The notes under the pieces are model-generated. The model did no database searches. It was given only the letters and a program-made list of their open reading frames with translations, and was not told where the DNA came from. DNA of 15,525 nt. It comes from JAUILA01 sp964563925. Its GTDB lineage: Bacteria > Bacteroidota > Bacteroidia > Cytophagales > Cyclobacteriaceae. The stretch covers positions 1-15,525 of the forward strand of contig CAZLZD010000073.1 of assembly GCA_964563925.1 (NCBI GenBank). The letters run 5' to 3'. Made by a program: the position numbers and the translations under genes. Below, piece by piece: positions 7,693 through 14,643 of the stretch; positions within the stretch are counted from its first letter, which is position 1, and every line of letters starts with the position of its first letter.

Positions 7693-8106
7693 ATGAAATT
7701 CTTTAAATATTTATTTGTCGGCACCATATTCGGAATAACACTTGCCAAGGCGGAGGTGATCTCTTGGTACAGGATTTATGAAATGTTCCGGTTCCAGTCA
7801 TTCCATATGTACGGAGTGATCGGATCTGCCGTGATACTTGGTATCCTTTTCGTACAAATCATTAAGCGCAGTAAAATGAAATCGCTGGATGGGGAGCCAA
7901 TTACCATCATGCCCAAGCAGATGAGCATTCCGCGCTACCTCCTGGGAGGAATAATCTTTGGCCTGGGTTGGGCTATGACCGGGGCTTGTCCGGGCCCGAT
8001 GTTCATCCTGGTCGGACACGGGGTCACCGTCATACTGGTAATGATCCTTGCTGCACTGCTGGGTACCTATTCATACGGCCTGCTTCGCAATAAACTGCCT
8101 CATTAA
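7693..8106 (+). CDS. YeeE/YedE-type transporter, second half (DUF6691, PmpB-like)
   Basis: The 137-residue membrane protein has segments at about 5-20, 40-57, 83-97 and 107-128. The signature FGLGWAMTGACPGP (89-102) with Cys99 mirrors the G-x-G-x-x-x-x-G-x-C block of the first half, as expected for a transporter made of two related halves. The gene starts 10 bases after the first half and is very likely co-translated with it. The two proteins presumably form one pore for a sulfur compound. It is followed after 17 bases by the porin gene in the same operon. Confidence 0.88.
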   Translation: MKFFKYLFVGTIFGITLAKAEVISWYRIYEMFRFQSFHMYGVIGSAVILGILFVQIIKRSKMKSLDGEPITIMPKQMSIPRYLLGGIIFGLGWAMTGACPGPMFILVGHGVTVILVMILAALLGTYSYGLLRNKLPH

Positions 8107-8123
8107 AAAGCCTCTGCACAGGG

Positions 8124-9473
8124 ATGGTGCGAAAACTAAGCATACTCGTATTTATCTTACACCTGCTTGCATTTTCCGTGTCGGCCCAGACGGGTGATGA
8201 TTCGGCAAAGGGGTTATTTAGTGGAGAATGGCGCACTTTTTACCTGCATACCTTCAACAAAAAAGAATTAAAGGATTTCTATGCACTGGGCACTGGCGGG
8301 TACCTCGGATATACCTATACCTGGAATTCGCGCTGGAAAGCAGGGGTTAATATCTATTCTGCCTGGAACACATCGATCCAGGATCTTTCAGTCCCCGACC
8401 CGGTCTCAGGTCGACTGAGTCGTTATGAGCTAGGCCTTTTTGACGTGACCGATCCTGGTAACCGGCTGATCGTCCTGCCCGGAGAGCTGTATCTCTCCTA
8501 TACAGGCGGAGCCCACACGGTGACCGCCGGAAGAATGAAACGATCCACCCCGCTGGTCAACCCGCAGGATGGTCGCATGATCCCTACCCTGGTCGAGGGA
8601 TTGTGGTATGCCTTTCAACCGGATGACAGGATTGACCTTCAGGCAGGATTGCTGACCCGGATTGCACCCCGGGGCACAGATCAGTTTTCCGGAATCGGCT
8701 CGAGCATTGGTAAGTTTTCCTCAGGCCTGGATATTACCGGAAGACCGTCAGGGTATGCCGGTAATACCTCATCTGATTTTCTCCTTATAACCGGAGGTCG
8801 TGTCCGGGCCTCCTCTGCAACCTCTGTTCACCTGTGGAATTATTACGTGGATAATGTGTTCAACAGCACTTATATCCGTCCGGAATTTACCCTGTCCGAA
8901 ACCGGGGTAGTCCTCGGCCTGGAATGGATTCACCAACGCAGGGTGAATAATGGTGGCAATGCCATTGACACACTTAGCTACTTCCAGGATCAGTATGCAA
9001 ACCTGATCGGCGCGCAGATCACTATTCCTGCCACCGAAAATCATACGATTATCCTTGCCTATGATCATATAACTGACGACGGACGATTTCTTTTCCCGCG
9101 TGAATGGGGCCGCGAAGGGACCTTCACCTTTCAGAAAAGGGAACGAACAGAAGGGTCAAGGCAAAATCACGCTATGGTGGTGTCCTTTGCGAGTGTATTT
9201 GCGGGAGAATATGCTTCCCTGAATTCGGTCCTCAGCATCGGCCATCAATGGAAACCGGCACCCTCCGACGCGCAGCGCAATAAATACGCACTTCCTGAGT
9301 ACACACAAATTAATCTTGACCTGACCGGCCGTTTTGCCGGGATCCGGAACCTCAAACCCGAAATTCTCCTGACCTATAAGATCGGTCACGATGAATTTCC
9401 GGAAAATCCAGCCTATATACTTAACAAAGTGGATATGTTCCAGATTAACGTTGTCCTCAACTACCAATTCTGA
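8124..9473 (+). CDS. OprD-like outer-membrane porin linked to sulfur transport
   Basis: The 449-residue product has a signal peptide (1-21, VSA|Q). The mature part is rich in alternating aromatic and polar strands, with Gly/Tyr/Trp turns, and ends in the outer-membrane signature VVLNYQF with a terminal Phe. TAGRMKRSTPLVNPQDGRMIPT (about 138-159) resembles the OprD-family block in which G-R-x-x-x-x-T-P-L-V-N is followed by D-x-R-x-x-P and an E-G. This suggests a monomeric substrate-specific porin. It is the third gene of the operon with the split YeeE/YedE transporter, so it probably lets a small sulfur anion such as thiosulfate cross the outer membrane. The assignment to OprD is from motif resemblance only; an alternative is a generic beta-barrel protein. 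Confidence 0.7.
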   Translation: MVRKLSILVFILHLLAFSVSAQTGDDSAKGLFSGEWRTFYLHTFNKKELKDFYALGTGGYLGYTYTWNSRWKAGVNIYSAWNTSIQDLSVPDPVSGRLSRYELGLFDVTDPGNRLIVLPGELYLSYTGGAHTVTAGRMKRSTPLVNPQDGRMIPTLVEGLWYAFQPDDRIDLQAGLLTRIAPRGTDQFSGIGSSIGKFSSGLDITGRPSGYAGNTSSDFLLITGGRVRASSATSVHLWNYYVDNVFNSTYIRPEFTLSETGVVLGLEWIHQRRVNNGGNAIDTLSYFQDQYANLIGAQITIPATENHTIILAYDHITDDGRFLFPREWGREGTFTFQKRERTEGSRQNHAMVVSFASVFAGEYASLNSVLSIGHQWKPAPSDAQRNKYALPEYTQINLDLTGRFAGIRNLKPEILLTYKIGHDEFPENPAYILNKVDMFQINVVLNYQF

Positions 9474-9497
9474 TTCCTGCGGAATGTTAGCTTGGCT

Positions 9498-9542
9498 TGT
9501 AACAAAAGTCACAGACTATCACGGGGAAACCTGCTATAATTA
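9498..9542 (+). promoter_or_regulatory. Crp/Fnr-like operator and -7/-10 element of the persulfide dioxygenase gene
   Basis: The palindrome TGTAAC-AAAA-GTCACA (9498-9513) has one changed base in its right arm. TATAATTA (9535-9542) begins 21 bp later, the same spacing as at the SulP and SQR promoters. The element is closer to the classical TATAAT than to TAnnTTTG. Confidence 0.65.
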
Positions 9543-9569
9543 CATAAGACAGAATTAAAAAGCAACGTT

Positions 9570-10979
9570 ATGAAGGTAGAACAAATTTACACCGGATGTC
9601 TGGCCGAAGCGGCCTATTACATCGAATCAGACGGAGAAGCGGCCATTGTGGATCCGCTGCGCGAAGTAGCTCCCTATATCGAAAGGGCAAATGAAGACGG
9701 GGCAAAAATAAAATATGTCCTGGAAACCCATTTTCATGCAGATTTTGTGTCCGGTCACCTGGACCTCGCGAAAAAGACCGGTGCCACTATCGTTTATGGC
9801 CCAACCGCCCAACCGGATTTTGAGGCTCACATAGCCAGGGATGGAGAAACACTGACACTAGGGAAGGCCACGATACGGGTTTTGCATACCCCGGGGCATA
9901 CTATGGAGTCATCCACGTATCTCCTGCTCGACGAAGACGGTGACGAGCATGCAATTTTTACCGGTGATACCCTTTTCATCGGGGATGTAGGTCGCCCTGA
10001 CCTCGCCGTAAAAACAGACCTTTCCCGTGAAGACCTGGCCAGCCATTTATTCGATTCCCTCAGAAACAAAATCATGCCCCTGCCCGACAGCGTGATCGTC
10101 TATCCTGGTCACGGGGCAGGATCAGCCTGTGGAAAACATATGAGCGAGCAGACTACCGATAAGCTCGGACATCAGAAAATGACCAATTACGCGTTGCGTG
10201 CGGATATGACCCGTGAAGAATTTATTCAGGAAGTGACTACCGGACTCGTGGAGCCCCCGCAATATTTCCCCAAGAATGCGGCAATGAACAAGTCGGGGTA
10301 TGAAAGCATTGATGAGGTTCTCGAACGCGGTATAATCCCATTGAGTCCGTCAGAATTTGAAGATGTGGTTAACCGTAACAACGCGCTCATCCTGGATACC
10401 CGTCCCAAAGAACAGTTTGCCAAAGGCTTTATCCCGGGTTCTGTTTTTATTGGGATTGATGACAAATTTGCCCCCTGGGTAGGTGCACTCATTCCGGACC
10501 TTGACCAGCCCATTGTATTCCTTGCTGAAAAGGGAAAGGAAGAGGAAGTGGTGACACGCCTTTCACGGGTAGGATATGATAACGCACTTGGCTATCTGGA
10601 GGGCGGCATGGAAGCCTGGACACTGCAAGGCGGAGAAATGGATACAATCCGTCAAATACCCGCCTACATGCTGGAGAATGTCTTGTCGATGCGCCCCTTG
10701 ACCATCCTGGATGTCAGAAAAGCCAGTGAATATGAAGCCCAACACCTGGATGGAGCCATCAATTTCCCGCTTGATTTCATCAACCGGAATATGAACCGGC
10801 TTAGCCCACGGAAAACTTATTATCTGCATTGCCAGGGAGGGTACCGGTCGATGATCACCGCCTCCATTCTCAAGGCTCGCGGATTTTCAAAAATAGTGAA
10901 TATTCAGGGTGGCTTTGATGCCCTTATGGAAACGTCATTGCCAAGAACTGAATACCACGAACCCCAGACGATGTTGTAG
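9570..10979 (+). CDS. CstB-like persulfide dioxygenase with pseudo-rhodanese and rhodanese domains
   Basis: The 469-residue cytoplasmic enzyme has three domains. The first (1-240) is a metallo-beta-lactamase-fold persulfide dioxygenase with HFHADFVSGH (54-63), LHTPGH (His110), GDTLFIGDVGRPDL (Asp133) and YPGHGAGSACG (His181); these supply the mononuclear iron ligands of ETHE1-type enzymes. The second (about 257-352) is a rhodanese fold with FLAEKGKEE at the active loop and no Cys, so it is a pseudo-rhodanese. The third (about 365-458) is a rhodanese with an intact loop HCQGGYRS (Cys421). This order is that of CstB of Staphylococcus aureus, which oxidises persulfide and transfers sulfur to give thiosulfate. 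It acts downstream of SQR; a strong terminator follows. Confidence 0.93.
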   Translation: MKVEQIYTGCLAEAAYYIESDGEAAIVDPLREVAPYIERANEDGAKIKYVLETHFHADFVSGHLDLAKKTGATIVYGPTAQPDFEAHIARDGETLTLGKATIRVLHTPGHTMESSTYLLLDEDGDEHAIFTGDTLFIGDVGRPDLAVKTDLSREDLASHLFDSLRNKIMPLPDSVIVYPGHGAGSACGKHMSEQTTDKLGHQKMTNYALRADMTREEFIQEVTTGLVEPPQYFPKNAAMNKSGYESIDEVLERGIIPLSPSEFEDVVNRNNALILDTRPKEQFAKGFIPGSVFIGIDDKFAPWVGALIPDLDQPIVFLAEKGKEEEVVTRLSRVGYDNALGYLEGGMEAWTLQGGEMDTIRQIPAYMLENVLSMRPLTILDVRKASEYEAQHLDGAINFPLDFINRNMNRLSPRKTYYLHCQGGYRSMITASILKARGFSKIVNIQGGFDALMETSLPRTEYHEPQTML

Positions 10980-11000
10980 GTTTGTTTCATGCGTTGAGAT

Positions 11001-11034
11001 AGCCCCGATCCGGAAACGGACCGGGGCTTCTTTG
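11001..11034 (+). terminator. Rho-independent terminator closing the sulfur cluster
   Basis: AGCCCCG (11001-11007) pairs with CGGGGCT (11022-11028). After one A/C mismatch, TCCG (11009-11012) pairs with CGGA (11017-11020) around a GAAA tetraloop. The T-rich tail TTCTTTGTT follows. It lies 21 bases after the persulfide dioxygenase stop. Confidence 0.85.
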
Positions 11035-11114
11035 TTACTTCCGGGTATTTTACCGGTTTATGGGATGACAGGCAGGGGTAAAATGACCCATTCCGAGGGA
11101 GGACTTAACGAGGT

Positions 11115-11156
11115 GTTTATTTCCAGATTACCATAGCCCCGTTTAAGGAAATAAAC
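11115..11156. repeat. 10-bp perfect inverted repeat upstream of the HExxH gene
   Basis: GTTTATTTCC (11115-11124) and GGAAATAAAC (11147-11156) are exact reverse complements separated by 22 nt. There is no T-tract after the second arm, so it does not look like a terminator. It ends 34 bases before the start at 11191. A possible -7 element TACCTTTC (11163-11170) lies between it and the gene, so the repeat could be a protein-binding site around the promoter. The rest of 11035-11190 shows no gene. Confidence 0.5.
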
Positions 11157-11190
11157 GACCCGTACCTTTCCCTGAGGCGTATTCTAATAT

Positions 11191-11682
11191 ATGAAGTGCC
11201 TCCTGACCCTGTTTCTCCTTATATCCGGCCAACTCCACGCAGGCACTCCGGTGGTGGTTATCGGAAATCACTATTCCGGTCAGCAACTGAAAGGATTTGC
11301 ATCATGGGCAGCCGAACAACTTGACCTCGGACCGAATGCATACATCCTCATTACATTCACCTACAATATGCCTCACCGTGTTGCCGGATATACATTATAT
11401 GAGACTCACACCACCACCGAAGGCACAATTCATCAGTACATGATACGACTTCAGGGCGATCAGCACCTGAATGCCATCCGAAGGACACTGGCACATGAGC
11501 TTGTCCATGTGAAGCAAATCCATGAAGGACGATTGGTACTGCATGAAGGCAAACACGTTACCTGGAACGAAAAATGGTATCAATGGCCCTATTGGGAGCC
11601 ACACGACCGCCGGCCGTGGGAAGATGAAGCAAACGGATTAAGCCTCGACCTGGTCACCGTTTTTCGCAAGGAACATACCTGA
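11191..11682 (+). CDS. Small secreted protein with HExxH zinc-metallopeptidase motif
   Basis: The 163-residue product has a signal peptide (1-17, LHA|G). The mature part contains TLAHELVHVKQ (99-109), a canonical HExxH zinc-binding helix (His102, Glu103, His106). About 40 residues later comes RPWEDEANGL (141-150), whose Glu144 or Glu146 could be the third ligand, as in gluzincins. The Trp/Tyr-rich stretch NEKWYQWPYWEPH (126-138) separates them. The protein is close to the minimum for a zincin domain, and no further domain is seen. It may be a periplasmic peptidase or an inactive zincin-fold protein; no family name can be given with certainty. The stop is one base from that of the convergent flavoprotein gene. 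Confidence 0.65.
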   Translation: MKCLLTLFLLISGQLHAGTPVVVIGNHYSGQQLKGFASWAAEQLDLGPNAYILITFTYNMPHRVAGYTLYETHTTTEGTIHQYMIRLQGDQHLNAIRRTLAHELVHVKQIHEGRLVLHEGKHVTWNEKWYQWPYWEPHDRRPWEDEANGLSLDLVTVFRKEHT

Positions 11683-11683
11683 A

Positions 11684-12256
11684 TTACGGAGCAATCCATT
11701 CTCCCGCCCAGTCCGGCCCGTTCCGGGTAAACCTCGCCCGCAGATGAGACATTCCCTGCAGTTGAAGAATGTCCAGGCTTGTCATTTGTACACTGATTAC
11801 CGCAAAATACCGGTCGTCAATATTCTCCGGCCACTGATGGGCATCCGCAGGACTGTTAACCGGGCTGCCCGGTGCCACCCGGGAGGCATAGGCTTTTCGT
11901 GACTCCGCCGGGACCTCATGCCAGTATTTGCTGCTCACCTCATCCTGACGATGAACCCTGGCTTTACCCTGTATTCGTACCTGAACCCGTTCATCCGGGT
12001 GATACATGAGAAGCGATACCGAAGCGTCACGGGTGATGTCATTGGTCTTGTTTGCACGGAGGTCAGAAAATAATACCAATTCCATTTGTGCAGTAAAATC
12101 ACGAACCACGATGTAACGCACAGCGGGGAATTCAGGGCCCTTCGTTCCTAATATAGCGAAGCGAAAGGGGTGTGAACTGTCGGATGCGGCAGCACGAATG
12201 TGTTGCATCACTTTCCTCAATACCTCTTTAACAGGGTCGTTCTCATGAATAAGCAT
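11684..12256 (-). CDS. Pyridoxamine 5'-phosphate oxidase-like FMN-binding split-barrel protein
   Basis: The 190-residue cytoplasmic protein resembles the Alr4036-type FMN-binding branch of the PNPOX-like family. It has FAILGTKGPEFPAVRYIVVRDF (33-54), with the P-x-x-R-x-x-V-x-R pattern of the FMN-binding barrel. LVLFSDLRANKTNDI (60-74) carries the T/S-D-x-R-x-x-K phosphate-contact motif, and VQVRIQGKARVHR (91-103) the later strand. The C-terminal part is also conserved in style (SSKYWHEVPAESRKAYASR). These proteins bind FMN or related cofactors; the physiological substrate is generally unknown. It is unlikely to be true PdxH, whose C-terminal substrate motif is not seen. The gene stands alone on the minus strand, with a hairpin just upstream of its start. 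Confidence 0.8.
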   Translation of the reverse strand: MLIHENDPVKEVLRKVMQHIRAAASDSSHPFRFAILGTKGPEFPAVRYIVVRDFTAQMELVLFSDLRANKTNDITRDASVSLLMYHPDERVQVRIQGKARVHRQDEVSSKYWHEVPAESRKAYASRVAPGSPVNSPADAHQWPENIDDRYFAVISVQMTSLDILQLQGMSHLRARFTRNGPDWAGEWIAP

Positions 12257-12265
12257 AAAATCGGT

Positions 12266-12285
12266 TTTCGTATAAAGCTACGAAA
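12266..12285 (-). promoter_or_regulatory. Hairpin between the DUF4397 gene and the PNPOX-like gene
   Basis: TTTCGTA (12266-12272) and TACGAAA (12279-12285) form a perfect 7-bp stem with a 6-nt loop. On the minus strand it lies between the lipoprotein stop and the PNPOX-like start, 9 bases before the ATG. The downstream T-run is short (TTTT), so it could be a weak terminator of the upstream operon or a leader hairpin. The minus-strand octamer TAGCTTTA (12280-12273) inside it resembles a -7 element. Confidence 0.35.
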
Positions 12286-12307
12286 TGATGCGGGAGTGTC
12301 CGAAGTT

Positions 12308-13060
12308 CTATTTGCTGTGAAGGGTAAGTAAATCGACGCTGGAGGGATAGCTGGAGGGAATACCAATAATAAAACCGGTAGTCAGGCTTCCTTTTCTAAT
12401 ATCAAGGGTGTCCCGGCCTATCACCGTATCGGACCCCTTTAACCTCACCTCGGCAGGGTACCGGCCTGGAGGCAATACCGATTCCTGCGATACGTGGGGA
12501 TAGGAAATTGTAGCAGTCTTTCCGGGTTTATCATTCCTGTATATGAAAACATCCAGGGATGAAATCCCCGGGCAGCCATGAACAAAACGAACCTTCCCTT
12601 TCTTCTCTGACCCCTCATATTGGTCGAGCAGGACAGACAGGACGGGCATTCCTGAATTGGAAGTCCAGGCTGTGGCACCTTCAAAAATCCGCATTAACCT
12701 GGTTTTTGTGGTCAGTCTGTCAGAGGTATTCGTTTCCGGAACGATCCCTCTCAATAAAAAGGTGAACCTGCCGCCTTTTCCGATTCCGAGGTTTCGTTTC
12801 ATTATTTCCTGCCCGCTGGTATCACTTACTGTGACCCGGAGTTCACCTTTAGGTAAGGTGGCATAGCCGGACGTGTCTCCCTGCGACAGGGTAATACGCA
12901 CATCGGCCTTACCTTCCAGGGCAATTTTGACCTTTTCCCTGTTCATCAGTAGATTGATAATACGCACTTCACTTGTTCCTCCCTTTTCCGGCTGACATGA
13001 GATGAGTAGCAAGAATCCAATTGCCGTGCATATCCATATATTAAGACGATGCTGATTCAT
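12308..13060 (-). CDS. DUF4397 domain lipoprotein
   Basis: The 250-residue product begins with a lipoprotein signal: a hydrophobic stretch then LLLISC (17-22), so Cys22 would be lipidated. The mature protein shows two beta-rich repeats. One is EVRIINLLMNREKVKIALEG (31-50) and onward. The other is the better match: KVRFVHGCPGISSLDVFIY (156-174), then YPHVSQESVLPPGRYPAEV. This fits the DUF4397 pattern of R-F-V-H-x-x-P followed by V-D-V and L-P-x-G-x-Y. Such proteins are probably anchored on the periplasmic or surface side; their function is unknown. The start lies 20 bp inside the APC permease gene, in another frame, suggesting translational coupling as the last gene of the operon. Confidence 0.8.
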   Translation of the reverse strand: MNQHRLNIWICTAIGFLLLISCQPEKGGTSEVRIINLLMNREKVKIALEGKADVRITLSQGDTSGYATLPKGELRVTVSDTSGQEIMKRNLGIGKGGRFTFLLRGIVPETNTSDRLTTKTRLMRIFEGATAWTSNSGMPVLSVLLDQYEGSEKKGKVRFVHGCPGISSLDVFIYRNDKPGKTATISYPHVSQESVLPPGRYPAEVRLKGSDTVIGRDTLDIRKGSLTTGFIIGIPSSYPSSVDLLTLHSK

Positions 13061-14330
13061 TATTCTGCTTTTGTTTTATGGTATCAACAGTACTTAAAAG
13101 GTATGGCCGACCAAGCATTATCAGCAGGGCAAGCAATGCAAGTCCGCCAAATGCAACAGGTTTGGTAATAATTAGCCGGAAGATCAGTACAAGACCTATG
13201 GCTGCCGCTATGATAAGTCCGGATACCGGCACCCATCTTTTTTTCTCCAAACGTTGAAAGGCGAGATAATTGACCGTACTGAACGTCACCAGAAATACCA
13301 GGCTGGCTGCCTCCACCAGTGCACTTAATGATCCGATTACTGCCAGAATTCCCGCCAACGTTCCGATAAGTATAATGGCGCGGTCAGGAATTCCTTTACT
13401 ATTGGTATGATCAAACCAGGATGGTAATTCACCTTTATCTGCGATGAGCTTGGAAAGGGATGCCGTGGAGAATAAGGTGCTGTTGATCGCCGCGGTGGTG
13501 GCAAACCCGGCTGCCACGGTCATGATCACCAGGCCGGCAGGGCCCAGGGCATCCTTCGCGGCAACAGACAGGGCTACTTCCTTAAAATTGATCAGTGACA
13601 GCGCACCACCCAGCATGGCAGCACCTGCGGTGACAATCACATAGACCAGGATCACAAAAATTACTGCCGAAACCAGAACAGGTACGAAGATTTTATCAGG
13701 ATTTTTGATTTTCTCATATTCATAGGTTAACAGTTGAAAGCCCTCATACCCCATGAAAATGGCGGCACCGCCCACAAGTGAGGTCCAGACTGGTTTGGGG
13801 GAAATGCCGGAAGTCAGTTGTGAGGTATCCCATTGTGTAAGCCCATAAATTCCTAAACCCAGCAAGACCAGCAGGTTGACCGAAACAATAACGATCTCCA
13901 CGGAGGTCATCTTGCCAACCCCTGAGAGGTTTAATACAATCAGGGCCAGGATAATACCTGCAGCAAGTCCGCGGGTCATCACCGGCCCGCCATGAAAAGC
14001 AAAGGAGAGGTAATGGCCAAAAGCGTAACAGTAAACTGAAATGGTCAGGATGTAACCAACAATCAGCAACCAGGCAATATTTCCACCGGTCCGGCCGAGG
14101 TTTACCTCTTCCAGGAAGGAGAAGGCTCCCCCTCCTTCAGAAAATTTGTTGGAAAGGCTGGCATAGCTGTAGGCAGAAGGTAATGCCACCAGTCCGGCCA
14201 GCAGAAATCCCAGCCATGCCCATTGGGCGGAGGCGGCAATTACAACGCCCAAAACGGTGTAAATGCCGCCTCCAACCATACCACCGGCAGCTAATGCCCA
14301 AACTGAGCGTGCGTTCAGTGATTTACTCAT
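13041..14330 (-). CDS. APC family amino acid/polyamine-type permease
   Basis: The 429-residue inner-membrane protein has about 11-12 hydrophobic segments. The broken first helix motif AAGGMVGGGIYTVLG (14-28) is the Gly-rich substrate-binding stretch typical of the APC superfamily. SYASLSNKFSEGGGAFSFLEE (55-75) gives the second family block (P-x-x-G-G-x-Y/F position), and GYEGFQLLTYEYEKIKNPDK the sixth-helix region. At this length and without extra domains it is a secondary transporter; the substrate (amino acid, amine or other) cannot be told. It follows the DUF1328 gene by 16 bases and overlaps the lipoprotein gene by 20 bases, so the three form one operon. Confidence 0.88.
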   Translation of the reverse strand: MSKSLNARSVWALAAGGMVGGGIYTVLGVVIAASAQWAWLGFLLAGLVALPSAYSYASLSNKFSEGGGAFSFLEEVNLGRTGGNIAWLLIVGYILTISVYCYAFGHYLSFAFHGGPVMTRGLAAGIILALIVLNLSGVGKMTSVEIVIVSVNLLVLLGLGIYGLTQWDTSQLTSGISPKPVWTSLVGGAAIFMGYEGFQLLTYEYEKIKNPDKIFVPVLVSAVIFVILVYVIVTAGAAMLGGALSLINFKEVALSVAAKDALGPAGLVIMTVAAGFATTAAINSTLFSTASLSKLIADKGELPSWFDHTNSKGIPDRAIILIGTLAGILAVIGSLSALVEAASLVFLVTFSTVNYLAFQRLEKKRWVPVSGLIIAAAIGLVLIFRLIITKPVAFGGLALLALLIMLGRPYLLSTVDTIKQKQNNESASS

Positions 14331-14346
14331 GCAACTATCTCAGATT

Positions 14347-14511
14347 TTAAGTCCTCCTGGCAAAATGCATGATCAGAGATATCACGAGAAGGGCCAGGAA
14401 AATATAAAATATTATCTGGGCAATCTCAGCCGCACCAGCTGCAATCCCGCCGAATCCCAGCAGGGCAGCAATCAGGGCTATTATCAGAAATATTACTATC
14501 CATCGTAACAT
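14347..14511 (-). CDS. DUF1328 family small membrane protein (YtjA-like)
   Basis: The 54-residue product reads MLRWIVIFLIIALIAALLGF and goes on GGIAAGAAEIAQIIF, then a second hydrophobic helix and a short basic tail (ARRT). This is the exact layout of DUF1328: a first helix, a Gly/Ala turn with F-G-G-I-A, and a second helix. These proteins are tiny inner-membrane proteins of unknown function, often seen in stress or envelope contexts. The ATG at 14511 gives the canonical M-L-R-W start. It is probably the first gene of the operon with the APC permease, which begins 16 bases after the stop. Confidence 0.9.
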   Translation of the reverse strand: MLRWIVIFLIIALIAALLGFGGIAAGAAEIAQIIFYIFLALLVISLIMHFARRT

Positions 14512-14643
14512 AATTGTAGATTTTGGTTAAGGTATATACTCTCAAAAGAAAGAATAATCATGCCAAGTGACCTAAATGATTCCTCAAAGGCCTGTTATAG
14601 CCCTGCTATCTCTTGCACCGGAGTGAAGTGTGGAAAAATCTCC
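14512..14643. other. Intergenic region between the coiled-coil gene and the DUF1328 operon
   Basis: This should carry the promoter of the minus-strand operon. The best minus-strand match is TTCTTTTG (14546-14539), a TAnnTTTG-like octamer with one mismatch, about 27 bases before the DUF1328 start; no convincing -33 element was seen. A 5-bp hairpin ATAGC/GCTAT near 14597-14609 has no T-tract. Confidence 0.3.

Noticed and set aside
9473..9485. ATTCC-TGC-GGAAT hairpin after the porin gene as a terminator
   Set aside because: The stem has only 5 bp and no T-tract follows, so it is not a convincing terminator.
10909..11136. Open frame continuing past the persulfide dioxygenase stop
   Set aside because: Its first part is an out-of-frame shadow of the dioxygenase gene and the rest runs through the terminator. 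The peptide has no recognisable features.
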